NCBI GenBank assembly: GCA_001564275.1
Contig: LKND01000017.1
Span: 1 to 39,571 of the forward strand
Origin: Natrialbaceae archaeon Tc-Br11_E2g14
GTDB lineage: Archaea > Halobacteriota > Halobacteria > Halobacteriales > Natrialbaceae
DNA: 39,571 nucleotides
Direction: 5' to 3'
This document shows, in pieces, positions 14,826 through 23,225 of the stretch. The notes below the pieces were generated by a model. That model did no database searches. It was not told the DNA's origin and worked only from the letters and a program-made list of their open reading frames with translations. Positions within the stretch are counted from its first letter, which is position 1. Every line of letters starts with the position of its first letter. The position numbers were made by a program, and so were the translations under genes.

Positions 14826-16934
14826 ATGTCCGATCCGATTCCGCTCGAGGACTACTATCGGTATACCACCGTCTCTGCGGTAAGGCTCTCACCCGACGGC
14901 GAGACACTCGCGTTCGTGACTCGCGAGTCCGACGGGGACGAAGACGAGGTCCGAAACTCGCTGTTCGTCGTCCCGACCAGTGGCGCTCGAGCACCCCACC
15001 GGTTGACCCGAGCCTCGGACGCAGGATCGCCCCGGTTCAGTCCGGATGGGTCGAAGCTCGGGTTCGTCGCGGCCCGCGAGGAGGACGTCGAACTCGCCGT
15101 GGCGGGTGAGGACTCGGAACCCGACGACGGCGACGGATCAGATGACACGAACGACAACGGCGACGACGGTCCGGAACCACAGGTCTGGGTCTTCGACCTC
15201 GAGCGAGGCGGTGACGCCCGCCAGATCACCACCTTCGAGCACGGCGTCGGCGAATTCGACTGGGGGCCACGCGGGGAGCGGTTGGTCGTCGAGAGCCGCG
15301 ACCCGACCGAGGCGCAGGCGGCGTACCTCGAGCAACGAGAGGAGGGTGGCCCCATCGAGACCGAACGCCTCCAGCACAAATACGACGGGACGGGCTGGCT
15401 CGACACCGTCCGGACGTACCTGTTCGTCGTCGACGTCGACGACCGCTCGTCGAGACGACTCGACGACGCACACGACGGCGGTGGTATCGTGGCACCAGCC
15501 GGCGGTCTCAGTCCCCGCTGGTCGCCCGACGGCGAAACCATCGCGTTCCGATCGAACCGGGCCCCTCGTCCCGACGACGAACAGATGGCTGACCTCTACA
15601 CCGTCAGTGTGGATGGCGAAGCGCTGACCCGCCACACCGACGGGACAGGTATGGTCGGGTCGCTGGTCTGGGCACCTGCCGGCGACCGACTCGCCTACAC
15701 CCATCGCGACGCAGACAACTGGTATCTCCCCACCGAGTGTCACGTGACCGACCTCGAGGACAGCTGGTCTGTCACGGCCCCCCTCGATCGAACTATCGCC
15801 CGGGCTGGCGTTCGCTGGCTCGACGACGACAGGCTCCTGGCCGCGATCGGTGACGAGGGCCACACGCGACTCGTGACTGCTGAGTGTGACGGGAGTGGCG
15901 TGAGCCGGACCTTCGAGGCACAGGGACGAGACCGTGCACTCGAGGCGTTCGACGTAGCCGGTGACACCGTCGCCGCCGTTTGCAGCCAGCCGAGTGAAGG
16001 GGTCGACTGCTTCGCCTTCGAAGCCGACTCGCTTGAGACGTCCACGGAGACGGCTGTCGAACTCGAGCGACTCACCGCGCTGAACGACGACCTGCTCGAG
16101 TCCTGGCCCGAGCAGTCCTGTACCCGAATCCACTACGAGAGTGCCGACGGGACCGAAATCGAGGCTATCGCGTACTTGCCGCCAGATGCCACGCCGGAAA
16201 CGGCAGCCGACCACCCGCTCGTGGTCTCGATTCACGGTGGGCCGATGGCCTACGACGAGCCGGACTTCTCGTTTCAGGCGCACCTCTTTACGAGTCGCGG
16301 GTACGTCGTGTTGCAGCCGAACTATCGGGGGAGCACCTCCTACGGACGGGACTTCTGTACGGCGCTTCGCGGGCGGTGGAACTCGATCGAGGTCGAGGAC
16401 ATCCTCGCCGGGGTCGACGCCGTCGTCGATCGTGGGTGGGTCGATCCCGAGCGGCTCTTCTGCACCGGCTTCTCACAGGGCGGTGTCAACACCGCCTTCG
16501 CCATCACGAAGACCGACCGCTTCGCCGCGGCCGCCGCCGAGCACGGCATCTACGATATGTACGCCACCTTCGGCACCGACGACTGTCACAACTGGTGGGA
16601 GAGCGACTACGGCCTGCCGTGGGACCATCCCGAATCGTACCGGGAGGCCTCGAGCATCGACGACGTGGCCGCGATCGAGACGCCGTTGCTGGTGACCGCT
16701 GGTGAGGCGGACTGGCGATGCCCACCGTCACAGTCCGAGCAACTCTACGTCAGCCTCCGGAAGCAGGACGTGCCGGCGAAGTTGGTCGTCTATCCCGACG
16801 AACACCACAACGTGGGCGATCCCGATCGAGCCGTGCACCGATTCGAGGAACTGCTCGAGTGGTTCGAGCGCTTCGATCCCGCCGTCGAGAACGAGGATGA
16901 CGAGGCCGAGACAACGGGGAGACACATTGACTGA
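14826..16934 (+). CDS. S9-family peptidase (acylaminoacyl-peptidase type)
   Basis: A 702-residue cytoplasmic serine peptidase of the prolyl oligopeptidase clan. Residues 1 to about 420 form a beta-propeller with repeated SPDG-type blades (SPDGETLAF, SPDGSKLGF, SPDGETIAF). The C-terminal third is the alpha/beta hydrolase with Ser550 in GFSQGG, a likely Asp629 (GEADW) and His660 or His661 (DEHHN) as the triad. An Asp/Asn-rich insert of about 25 residues near position 100 is a halophilic loop. The ATG at 14826 has a TATA-like AATTTACG 28 bp upstream; the GTG at 14742 overlaps the metal box and is rejected. It should remove N-terminal residues or acyl-residues from short peptides, fitting a peptide-using lifestyle. 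Confidence 0.9.
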   Translation: MSDPIPLEDYYRYTTVSAVRLSPDGETLAFVTRESDGDEDEVRNSLFVVPTSGARAPHRLTRASDAGSPRFSPDGSKLGFVAAREEDVELAVAGEDSEPDDGDGSDDTNDNGDDGPEPQVWVFDLERGGDARQITTFEHGVGEFDWGPRGERLVVESRDPTEAQAAYLEQREEGGPIETERLQHKYDGTGWLDTVRTYLFVVDVDDRSSRRLDDAHDGGGIVAPAGGLSPRWSPDGETIAFRSNRAPRPDDEQMADLYTVSVDGEALTRHTDGTGMVGSLVWAPAGDRLAYTHRDADNWYLPTECHVTDLEDSWSVTAPLDRTIARAGVRWLDDDRLLAAIGDEGHTRLVTAECDGSGVSRTFEAQGRDRALEAFDVAGDTVAAVCSQPSEGVDCFAFEADSLETSTETAVELERLTALNDDLLESWPEQSCTRIHYESADGTEIEAIAYLPPDATPETAADHPLVVSIHGGPMAYDEPDFSFQAHLFTSRGYVVLQPNYRGSTSYGRDFCTALRGRWNSIEVEDILAGVDAVVDRGWVDPERLFCTGFSQGGVNTAFAITKTDRFAAAAAEHGIYDMYATFGTDDCHNWWESDYGLPWDHPESYREASSIDDVAAIETPLLVTAGEADWRCPPSQSEQLYVSLRKQDVPAKLVVYPDEHHNVGDPDRAVHRFEELLEWFERFDPAVENEDDEAETTGRHID

Positions 16935-16979
16935 TCCGCGTCACTCTAACCCGAGAATCGAGCGAATTCGGGAGGCCAG

Positions 16980-17435
16980 CTACTCGGCGTGTTCGCGCTT
17001 TAACGAGAGCACCGTCCGGGTGAACGAACAGACCAGTTCGTCGTCCTGGTTGAACACCTCGACGGCCATCGTGACCACGCCGCGTTCACCGTCGCTGGTC
17101 TCGCGCTTGTCAGTCACCGTCGACTGGACGTGGAGGGTGTCCCCGTGGAACACCGGCCTGGGGTGTTCGACATCGTCGTAGCTCAGATTCGCGACGATGG
17201 TCCCATCGGTGGTTTCGGGAATAGAGATTCCAACTGCAAGCGACATCGTGTAGAGACCGTTGACGAGGCGTCGGTCGAACTGAGTGTCCGCGGCGAACTC
17301 GCTGTCGAGGTGGAGCGGCTGCTGGTTCATCGTCATGTCACAGAAGCGCTGGTTGTCGGCTTCGGAGACCGTCCGACGCCGTTCGTGTGCGATCGTCTCA
17401 CCAACCTCGAACTCCTCGTAATAGCGTCCTGCCAT
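16980..17435 (-). CDS. MaoC-type hydratase (mesaconyl/itaconyl-CoA type)
   Basis: A 151-residue single hot-dog-fold protein. The active-site segment reads NQQPLHLDSEFA, in which the Asp of the usual R-hydratase DxNPxH motif is Asn. This NxxPLHxD variant is what I associate with hydratases acting on mesaconyl- or itaconyl-CoA. It is divergent from the CitE-type lyase, which would cleave its product. In haloarchaea, mesaconyl-CoA hydratase makes beta-methylmalyl-CoA in the methylaspartate cycle; itaconyl-CoA hydratase with citramalyl-CoA lyase is the alternative. The ATG at 17435 is set by a TATA-like CATTATGATC about 27 bp upstream. The frame extends to 17825 only antisense to the lyase. Confidence 0.8.
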   Translation of the reverse strand: MAGRYYEEFEVGETIAHERRRTVSEADNQRFCDMTMNQQPLHLDSEFAADTQFDRRLVNGLYTMSLAVGISIPETTDGTIVANLSYDDVEHPRPVFHGDTLHVQSTVTDKRETSDGERGVVTMAVEVFNQDDELVCSFTRTVLSLKREHAE

Positions 17436-17622
17436 GGGCCAAGTCTCTGCGCCAGCGATCATAATGACCCTGGTCTTCCGTCGGTAGTGACCTGGAACTC
17501 GTCGGGGATCCGTACCCTCATCCGAGGCGACGAGCGGTCGCCGATTCGGAGTGCGCGTTCGAGGCCTGGCCGAACCACCCGGGACCCCCACATTCACAAC
17601 ATCGCCACGCGATGGCCCGGAC

Positions 17623-18495
17623 ATGACGCGTCGCAGTGTCCTGTTCACCCCCGGCGATCGCGAGGAAATGCTCCGGAAAGCCCCGACTGCGGGTGCTGAC
17701 GTGATCGTCTTCGACCTCGAGGACGCCGTCGCGCCAGCGAGTAAATCGGCGGCCCGCGAGACCGTCCACGAGGTGCTTTCCGATCGCGCATTCGATCCAG
17801 ACTGTGAGGTCTGCATCAGGGTCAACGCCGCGCCCGACGTGCGAGACGCCGATATCGATGGGGTGATCGGCGCCGAGGCCGACGACAGTTTCCGTCTCGA
17901 TTCGGTGCTGTGCCCGAAAGTCGAGTCGGTCGCGGATGTCCAGTCCCTCGATCAGGCCCTCGTGGCCGCCGGTCACGACGTACCCATCCTGGCCCTGATC
18001 GAGACGGCAGCGGGAGTGTTGGCCGCTCCAGCGGTGGCCGCAGCGTCAGCGACCGACGCCCTGCTGTTCGGGGCAGAGGACCTCGCGGCAGACATCGGCG
18101 CGACTCGATCGGACGGGGGGACGGAAGTACTCTACGCACGCGAACGCGTGGTGATCGCCGCCGCGGCTGCATCGGTCGACGCGATCGACACCGTCTACAC
18201 CGATTTCACCGACGAACAGGGGCTCTGCACCGAGACCGAGTACGCACTTCAGCTCGGCTACGACGGCAAGATGGCCATCCACCCTGCACAGGTCGGTCCC
18301 ATTAACGAGGCGTTCACCCCCGAACCGGCCGAGCTCGAGTGGGCCGAGGCCGTGCTCGAGGCCAAGGCCGAAGCCGACCGTGAGAACCGGGGCGTGTTCG
18401 AGGTCGACGGCGAGATGATCGACTCGCCGCTGGTCGCCCAGGCCGAGCGAATCGTGCGTCGAGCCGAGGCGGCCTCGCAAGTCGGCCGTGACTGA
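17623..18495 (+). CDS. CitE/HpcH-type CoA lyase (methylmalyl/malyl-CoA)
   Basis: A 290-residue TIM-barrel lyase of the CitE/malyl-CoA group. Key residues are Arg66 (CIRVN), Lys99 (CPKVES), and the Mg ligands Glu127 (LIETAAG) and Asp153 (FGAEDLAADIG). The conserved C-terminal DGKMAIHPAQV closes the site. It should split a beta-hydroxyacyl-CoA such as beta-methylmalyl-CoA into glyoxylate and propionyl-CoA. The paired MaoC hydratase and the following glutamate dehydrogenase suggest the methylaspartate cycle; citramalyl-CoA lyase or malyl-CoA thioesterase activity remains possible. The ATG at 17623 gives the family N-terminus (RRSVLFTPGDREEM). Confidence 0.85.
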   Translation: MTRRSVLFTPGDREEMLRKAPTAGADVIVFDLEDAVAPASKSAARETVHEVLSDRAFDPDCEVCIRVNAAPDVRDADIDGVIGAEADDSFRLDSVLCPKVESVADVQSLDQALVAAGHDVPILALIETAAGVLAAPAVAAASATDALLFGAEDLAADIGATRSDGGTEVLYARERVVIAAAAASVDAIDTVYTDFTDEQGLCTETEYALQLGYDGKMAIHPAQVGPINEAFTPEPAELEWAEAVLEAKAEADRENRGVFEVDGEMIDSPLVAQAERIVRRAEAASQVGRD

Positions 18496-18588
18496 CCGAA
18501 CGAACTGCCCGAAAACAGCGAGTGCCTAATACGCATAATGATACCTTGGTGTCACGCTAATTCTTATCCATGATAGATATTCGACGCG

Positions 18589-18597
18589 CTTTTATCC
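18589..18597 (+). promoter_or_regulatory. TATA box of glutamate dehydrogenase gene
   Basis: CTTTTATCC is centred 26 bp upstream of the ATG at 18619. It argues for a leaderless transcript starting there rather than at the GTG at 18610, and for its own promoter despite the upstream lyase gene. Confidence 0.6.
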
Positions 18598-18618
18598 GGG
18601 TCCGCTAAAGTGGCCCGC

Positions 18619-19875
18619 ATGGCTGGCAACGCGAATCCGTTCGAGAGCCTACAATCACAGATCGACGAGGCAGCCACCCATCTCGACATCGGTGACGACG
18701 TTCTCGAGCGACTCAAGTACCCCGAACGGGTTCTCGAGACGAACCTCTCGATCGAACGGGACGACGGCTCACTGGCGCGGTTCAAGGCGTTCCGATCCCA
18801 GTTCAACGGGGATCGAGGGCCGTACAAGGGTGGGATCAGGTACCATCCAAGCGTCACCCGCGACGAAGTGAAGGCGCTTTCGGGTTGGATGGTGTACAAG
18901 TGCGCGGTCGTCGACATACCCTACGGCGGGGGGAAAGGCGGCATCGTCATCGACCCCGCGGCGTATTCCGACAGCGAGCTCGAGCGGGTGACCCGAGCCT
19001 TCGCTGCCGAACTGCGCCCGTTCATCGGCGAGGATCGGGACATCCCTGCGCCCGACGTCAACACCGGCCAGCGGGAGATGAACTGGATCAAGGACACCTA
19101 CGAATTGCTCGAGAACACCACTGAACCCGGTGTCATCACCGGGAAGGCCCTCGACTCAGGCGGTAGCGAAGGTCGTGTCGAGGCGACCGGCCGCTCGACG
19201 ATGCTCACCGCCCGTGAGGCCTTCGAGTACCTCGGAACGGACATGGAGGAGGCGACCGTCGCCGTGCAGGGCTACGGCAACGCCGGGTGGATTGCCGCGA
19301 ACCTCCTCGAGGACCTCGGCGCGAGCATCGTCGCCGTCTCCGACTCGAGTGGAGCCATCTACGCCGCGGACGGCCTGGATACCCGCGCAGTCAAGGACTT
19401 CAAGAACGAGACCGGAAGCGTCAGCGGCTACGTCGACGCCGAGGAGGAATTCTCGAACGACGACCTGCTCACGCTCGACGTCGACCTTGTCGTCCCCGCG
19501 GCCCTCGAGAACGCCATCGACGAGGCCCTCGCTCGGGACGTCGAGGCCGACGTGATCGTCGAGGCCGCAAACGGACCGATTACCCCGAAGGCCGACGCCG
19601 TGTTGACCGACCGCGACGTCCACGTCTTCCCCGACATTCTAGCCAATGCGGGCGGCGTCACCGTCTCGTACTTCGAGTGGGTCCAGAACCGCCAGCGCTT
19701 TTACTGGTCCGAAGAACGCGTCAACGACGAGCTCGAGACGGTCATCGTCGACGCCTTCGACGCCCTCACCGACACCTACGAGGAACACGACCTCGAGAAC
19801 TTCCGGACAGCCGCCTACGTCGTCGCCATCCAGCGGGTCGTCGACGCCTTCGAGGAGAGCGGAACCTTCCCCTGA
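18619..19875 (+). CDS. gdhB: Glutamate dehydrogenase (Glu/Leu/Phe/Val family)
   Basis: A 418-residue, normal-length hexameric-type glutamate dehydrogenase. [11 protein letters not shown] (68-78) and PYGGGKGG (101-108, Lys106) hold the substrate- and catalysis-linked lysines, and the dinucleotide-binding motif is GYGNAG (218-223). It interconverts glutamate and 2-oxoglutarate with ammonia; coenzyme preference cannot be decided here. In the methylaspartate cycle glutamate feeds glutamate mutase, so its place next to the MaoC/CitE pair is meaningful, though it could equally serve general nitrogen metabolism. Haloarchaea usually have several paralogues, so the gdhB symbol is tentative. Confidence 0.9.
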   Translation: MAGNANPFESLQSQIDEAATHLDIGDDVLERLKYPERVLETNLSIERDDGSLARFKAFRSQFNGDRGPYKGGIRYHPSVTRDEVKALSGWMVYKCAVVDIPYGGGKGGIVIDPAAYSDSELERVTRAFAAELRPFIGEDRDIPAPDVNTGQREMNWIKDTYELLENTTEPGVITGKALDSGGSEGRVEATGRSTMLTAREAFEYLGTDMEEATVAVQGYGNAGWIAANLLEDLGASIVAVSDSSGAIYAADGLDTRAVKDFKNETGSVSGYVDAEEEFSNDDLLTLDVDLVVPAALENAIDEALARDVEADVIVEAANGPITPKADAVLTDRDVHVFPDILANAGGVTVSYFEWVQNRQRFYWSEERVNDELETVIVDAFDALTDTYEEHDLENFRTAAYVVAIQRVVDAFEESGTFP

Positions 19876-20080
19876 GGCGGCTGAGGCGACTGATTTTGTA
19901 GTTCGATCGTGCTCTGTGAGACCACTCGTGGCTGTGCAGTCACCCGCGCCCGATGGCCGCGGTGTGTCGCCGGCAACAGCGTGATCGGTTCCACGCGTGA
20001 TCCATCGGGCCTCGAGCCAGGTCACGCCCGCCGGGGGTGGCTTCGAAGCGCTTAATTCCCCATCGTTCGAACCCCCGGCC

Positions 20081-20347
20081 ATGAAGCGGCTGATCATCCA
20101 CGGGGACCCGGGCATTCGAAAGGGGGCAGTGATCGAGTACGACGGCGACGAACTGGTCTGCTTCGGCATCAACCGCAATGGCGAGTGGCACGGTCCGGAC
20201 CGCGTCCAGTTGTGGTGTACCGTCGGCGAACAGTCCGAATACGAGGACTACCAACTCCGCAACTACACCCCCCACTGGCTCGAGGTCGAACGCGCTGATG
20301 CCACCGAAATCACTGTCCTTGAGGCCACGGACGATCTGGTCGCCTGA
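20081..20347 (+). CDS. HAH_0734 family protein
   Basis: An 88-residue acidic soluble protein beginning MKRLIIHGDPGIRKGAVIEYDGDELVCFGI, with conserved EWHGPDRVQLWCTVG in the centre. These match my memory of the haloarchaeal HAH_0734 family; no function is known. A TATA-like CTTAATT at 20051-20057 lies 27 bp before the ATG, so the gene is leaderless; the upstream extension to 19997 is not needed. It stands alone between glutamate dehydrogenase and a membrane hydrolase. Confidence 0.85.
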   Translation: MKRLIIHGDPGIRKGAVIEYDGDELVCFGINRNGEWHGPDRVQLWCTVGEQSEYEDYQLRNYTPHWLEVERADATEITVLEATDDLVA

Positions 20348-20455
20348 GTACGGCCAGTCGCAATCATTGGGAGCCCCCCTGTAGGTCAGGGCTACCACCA
20401 CCGTCGTCAGTCAGCCCGGACATAACTAACCCCCGACCGACGTCAGTCACGGCCA

Positions 20456-21070
20456 ATGTGGCCCTGGGAACACGTCGTCGTCGGCTACGTCGGCTACTCA
20501 CTATTTGTGCGTCTGCAGTGGAAATCGACACCCGGACCCATCGAAACCCTTACCGTCGTCTTCGCCTCGCTGTTACCCGACCTGATCGACAAACCGCTCG
20601 CCTGGGAGTACGACGTCTTCGAAACCGGTTACGCGATCGGTCACTCGATCTTTTTCGCCATCCCGCTTTGTATCGCCGTGGGAATCGTCACTCGGACGCT
20701 TGGTCGAACCCGGGTCGGTGTCGCCTTCGCCGCGGGGTACTTGCTGCACCTTCCGGCGGATGTCATCCCCATATATGTTCGACGGGGAACGCTCCCGCTC
20801 GAGCGAATCCTCTGGCCCGTCGAGTCCGCGCCTCCAGACGCTGGCGTCATCGGGTTCCGAGATCAGTTTCTCACGATGGTAGGCCAGTACCGTCGAGAAC
20901 TGCTCGCAGGAGACCTGGCGACCGTCGAGTGGGCGGGGCTGGGAATCGCTGTCGGCGCGTTTTTTCTCTGGCTGGCCGACGGGGCACCACTCCTGTGTGA
21001 ACCGTTGCAATGGCTCCGTCGACGGATTCGAAGTGGCCGATCGAGTGTGGGGGGTCCCCAGGCCAAATGA
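20456..21070 (+). CDS. Membrane-bound metal-dependent hydrolase (YdjM/DUF457)
   Basis: A 204-residue membrane protein with about four hydrophobic segments. The N-terminus MWPWEHVVVGYVGY, the LLPDLIDKPLAW segment and the histidines in AIGHSIFF and LLHLPADV fit the YdjM/DUF457 family, where His and Asp residues at the membrane face are thought to bind a metal. The substrate is unknown. The ATG at 20456 lies about 27 bp after an AT-rich ACATAACTA. The C-terminal 25 residues are basic and polar. Confidence 0.75.
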   Translation: MWPWEHVVVGYVGYSLFVRLQWKSTPGPIETLTVVFASLLPDLIDKPLAWEYDVFETGYAIGHSIFFAIPLCIAVGIVTRTLGRTRVGVAFAAGYLLHLPADVIPIYVRRGTLPLERILWPVESAPPDAGVIGFRDQFLTMVGQYRRELLAGDLATVEWAGLGIAVGAFFLWLADGAPLLCEPLQWLRRRIRSGRSSVGGPQAK

Positions 21071-21707
21071 ACGGACAGGAGGTCAGAGAACGGATGGGAT
21101 CGGCTCAGGGGAACTCGAGGAATCGTCGGTCCTCGGTTTGGTCGAATCCGGCCAGAAACATGAATAGAACAGGCCAATCTCACCGAGCAGCCGAGGGGTT
21201 TCGCCACGCTCGAGCAGTTCCAGGCCACGTGGCCGGCTGAAGGTCCCCACGAGTATGATGCCCACGATTCCGGAGAGGGGGTACCGTCAGTGAGTCTGCG
21301 TGCATCGAGTGCTCGAGCAGCATCGGCGCGGAGCATCTCTGTCGACGGGGGTGTGTCAGCACTCGTCCCGAGTCCCGGTTACGTCTGCGATCGGCCCTCG
21401 AGACCATGATTACGCAGTCCATTCGGGTGGTCACTGTGGTCACGTTCCGACGCTCGCCGACGGCGCGAGCGGTCGGTGGGACGTGCTACGACACGCCCGC
21501 TCGAAGCCGGAGTGGACGATTCCCATTCACTGGCTGGATGCCCGGGGGCAGGGCCCCTCGACAGTGACGTGGGGGCCGTCATGAGATCGGTGTGAGACAG
21601 TCAACAGTGCCGTCTCGCCGGTCCGCGTCCGATCGATTCTCGAGAAAAACCCGCATACGGCCCCGCGAATCACAACCCTTAACTACCGTACCGGGTTACG
21701 TTGAGCC
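21071..21707. other. Intergenic region of about 640 bp
   Basis: No intact gene recognised. A minus-strand stretch at 21083-21289 has the look of a decayed membrane-protein fragment (listed separately). The plus-strand frames (21300-21584 and others) lack acidic composition. The tRNA-Met promoter (TTAACTA, about 21679-21685) closes the region. Confidence 0.45.
21083..21289 (-). pseudogene. Possible remnant of a small membrane protein
   Basis: On the minus strand a frame with a hydrophobic start (YPLSGIVGIILVGTFSRP) continues through GLELLERGETPRLLGEIGLFY to a polar tail. The residue pattern (hydrophobic helix, polar loop, second helix) is protein-like, but there is no good start codon after the in-frame stop near 21290; the only in-frame candidate is a GTG at 21265. 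It may be a truncated or decayed gene, or a short protein starting at that GTG. The family is not recognised. Confidence 0.25.
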
Positions 21708-21782
21708 AGCGGGATGGGATAGCCAGGAGATTCCGGCGGGCTCATAACCCGCAGATCGGTAGTTCAAATCTACCTCCCGCTA
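21708..21782 (+). tRNA. Initiator tRNA-Met (CAT)
   Basis: A 75-nt cloverleaf: acceptor AGCGGGA/TCCCGCT plus discriminator A, anticodon stem GCGGG/CCCGC with loop CTCATAA (anticodon CAT), T-loop GTTCAAATC. The three consecutive G-C pairs next to the anticodon loop and the A1-U72 type acceptor end mark it as the archaeal initiator rather than elongator. CCA is not encoded. A TATA-like TTAACTA is centred about 26 bp upstream. Archaeal genomes usually have one such gene. Confidence 0.93.
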
Positions 21783-21983
21783 CTTCTCGCCGAACCAAGC
21801 CAACGAGTGAGGCCACGAAACCGCAGCTGTGCAGTGACGATTCGTGGCTTTGAAACCGGGATCAGTGCCCTCTGACCGTGGTCCAGTCCACTGGAAGATA
21901 CCACGCCACCGACTACCCGGCAAAGGGTGGCTCCGGCTAGGTGATAACGTATCGTTTTTACCGTTCAGGACGAATGCGTGACT

Positions 21984-22916
21984 ATGCTTTCGAGGGTGTC
22001 GACGGCAGCGGAGGCGGTAAAGGAACCCGAGTATACCGGGGCCAATCGGTGCCTCCCGTGTACAGTGGTCAACGTGATCCTCGCGGTCGTCGTAGCTGGC
22101 GTGCTGGGGGTCGTCTTCGTCCCACTCGGCGTGATCACCCTGATCATCTCGTTGGCCCTCATCTATCTCCGCGGGTATCTCGTCCCCGGGACGCCAACCC
22201 TGACGAAACGATATCTTCCGGACAGCGTGCTGGCACAGTTTGACAAGGCACCGGATCACCGCACGGTGGAACCGTCGACCACCGAATCCGCAGCTGGAGG
22301 GGGCGACGAGTACGAACTCGAGATGGCGAAAAAGATCGAGTACGAAAAGGCAAACCGGGTGGATCCCTCCGAGTTTCTGTCGGAAATCGGGGCGATCCGA
22401 ACGGGGTCGGACGACGAATGGGAGCTGACGACAGAGTTCGAAACACGAATAAAAGCTGCTGGTGAGGATCTGGAGGAATCGGATCTCGGTGCCGACCATC
22501 TGGTCGAACTGTTCGATGTTGCCCCCGACGATGTCGAGCCCAAAGAGAGGGAATACCCGGCGTTCAACGTGTCGGGATGGGTGCGGAAGTGGCCTGCCGA
22601 GGGGGCACTCCTGACGGACATCGCGAGCGACCGTGCACTCAAACAGCTCGACGACGAGTGGATGGCGGTCCCCACCGAACAGCGCCTCGACATTCTCGAG
22701 TCGCTTCGACTGCTCAATGGCAGTTGTCCAGCCTGTGAAGGGGCGGTCCAAATCGGCGAGGAAACCGTCGAGTCGTGTTGTCGGCTCTATCCCGTCGTCC
22801 GGCTCGAGTGCGTCGAGTGTGGACTGCAGATCACGGAACTCGATCCCGACGAGCTCGACAGCGGATCCGTTTCCTGGGAATTGAGTGGTGATCCGGGCGT
22901 CGTCAAACGGATTTAA
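21984..22916 (+). CDS. Haloarchaeal membrane protein with zinc ribbon
   Basis: A 310-residue protein beginning MLSRVSTAAEAVKEPEYTGANRCLPC. Two adjacent hydrophobic helices (about 29-66) anchor it. A long acidic soluble region follows, ending in a likely zinc ribbon with CPAC at about 244-247, CC, and CVEC near 268-271. The N-terminal YTGxNRCLPCTVVN signature is familiar from uncharacterised haloarchaeal proteins; no function is known. TATA-like GTTTTTACC lies about 27 bp upstream of the ATG at 21984, supporting that start over the GTG at 21978. It lies just downstream of the initiator tRNA. Confidence 0.72.
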   Translation: MLSRVSTAAEAVKEPEYTGANRCLPCTVVNVILAVVVAGVLGVVFVPLGVITLIISLALIYLRGYLVPGTPTLTKRYLPDSVLAQFDKAPDHRTVEPSTTESAAGGGDEYELEMAKKIEYEKANRVDPSEFLSEIGAIRTGSDDEWELTTEFETRIKAAGEDLEESDLGADHLVELFDVAPDDVEPKEREYPAFNVSGWVRKWPAEGALLTDIASDRALKQLDDEWMAVPTEQRLDILESLRLLNGSCPACEGAVQIGEETVESCCRLYPVVRLECVECGLQITELDPDELDSGSVSWELSGDPGVVKRI

Positions 22917-23225
22917 GAGGGATATCGAGGGTGTATAGAGAGGATGAAACTCGGCCGTCTCCGGTCGTAATCACTCGTTTACCGTCGGATTCGGGAGTGA
23001 CCCTGTCGATCCGTATTGCCGGTTCGTTTGTGACCCTCACAAATCTTGCAAACACGAGAACTCCATATTAAATCAAACAAATATGTATTTGTCCACGTAT
23101 TTGTGGTTATTGTTGGTGGGATGTCCACGTTTCTCCGAATGTCTCACTAGTTATGAATTCGTCTCCCGGCAAGAACATCCGAGGATTCAGTAAGATATTT
23201 ATGCTATTGAGCACAGTTCCCATGT
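22917..23225. promoter_or_regulatory. AT-rich promoter region of peptide importer operon
   Basis: Without a gene. It is AT-rich at 23041-23110 and contains a CAAATA-TG-TATTTG palindrome (23078-23091), a CCAC...GTGG dyad (23093-23106) and GTCCACG repeated at 23091 and about 23122. A TATA-like ATTTATG at 23197-23203 lies 26 bp before the binding-protein start. The dyads are plausible binding sites for a regulator of the importer. Confidence 0.4.

Noticed and set aside
15138..16283. Minus-strand open frame of 381 codons inside the S9 peptidase
   Set aside because: Shadow of the peptidase; no independent start region or motif.
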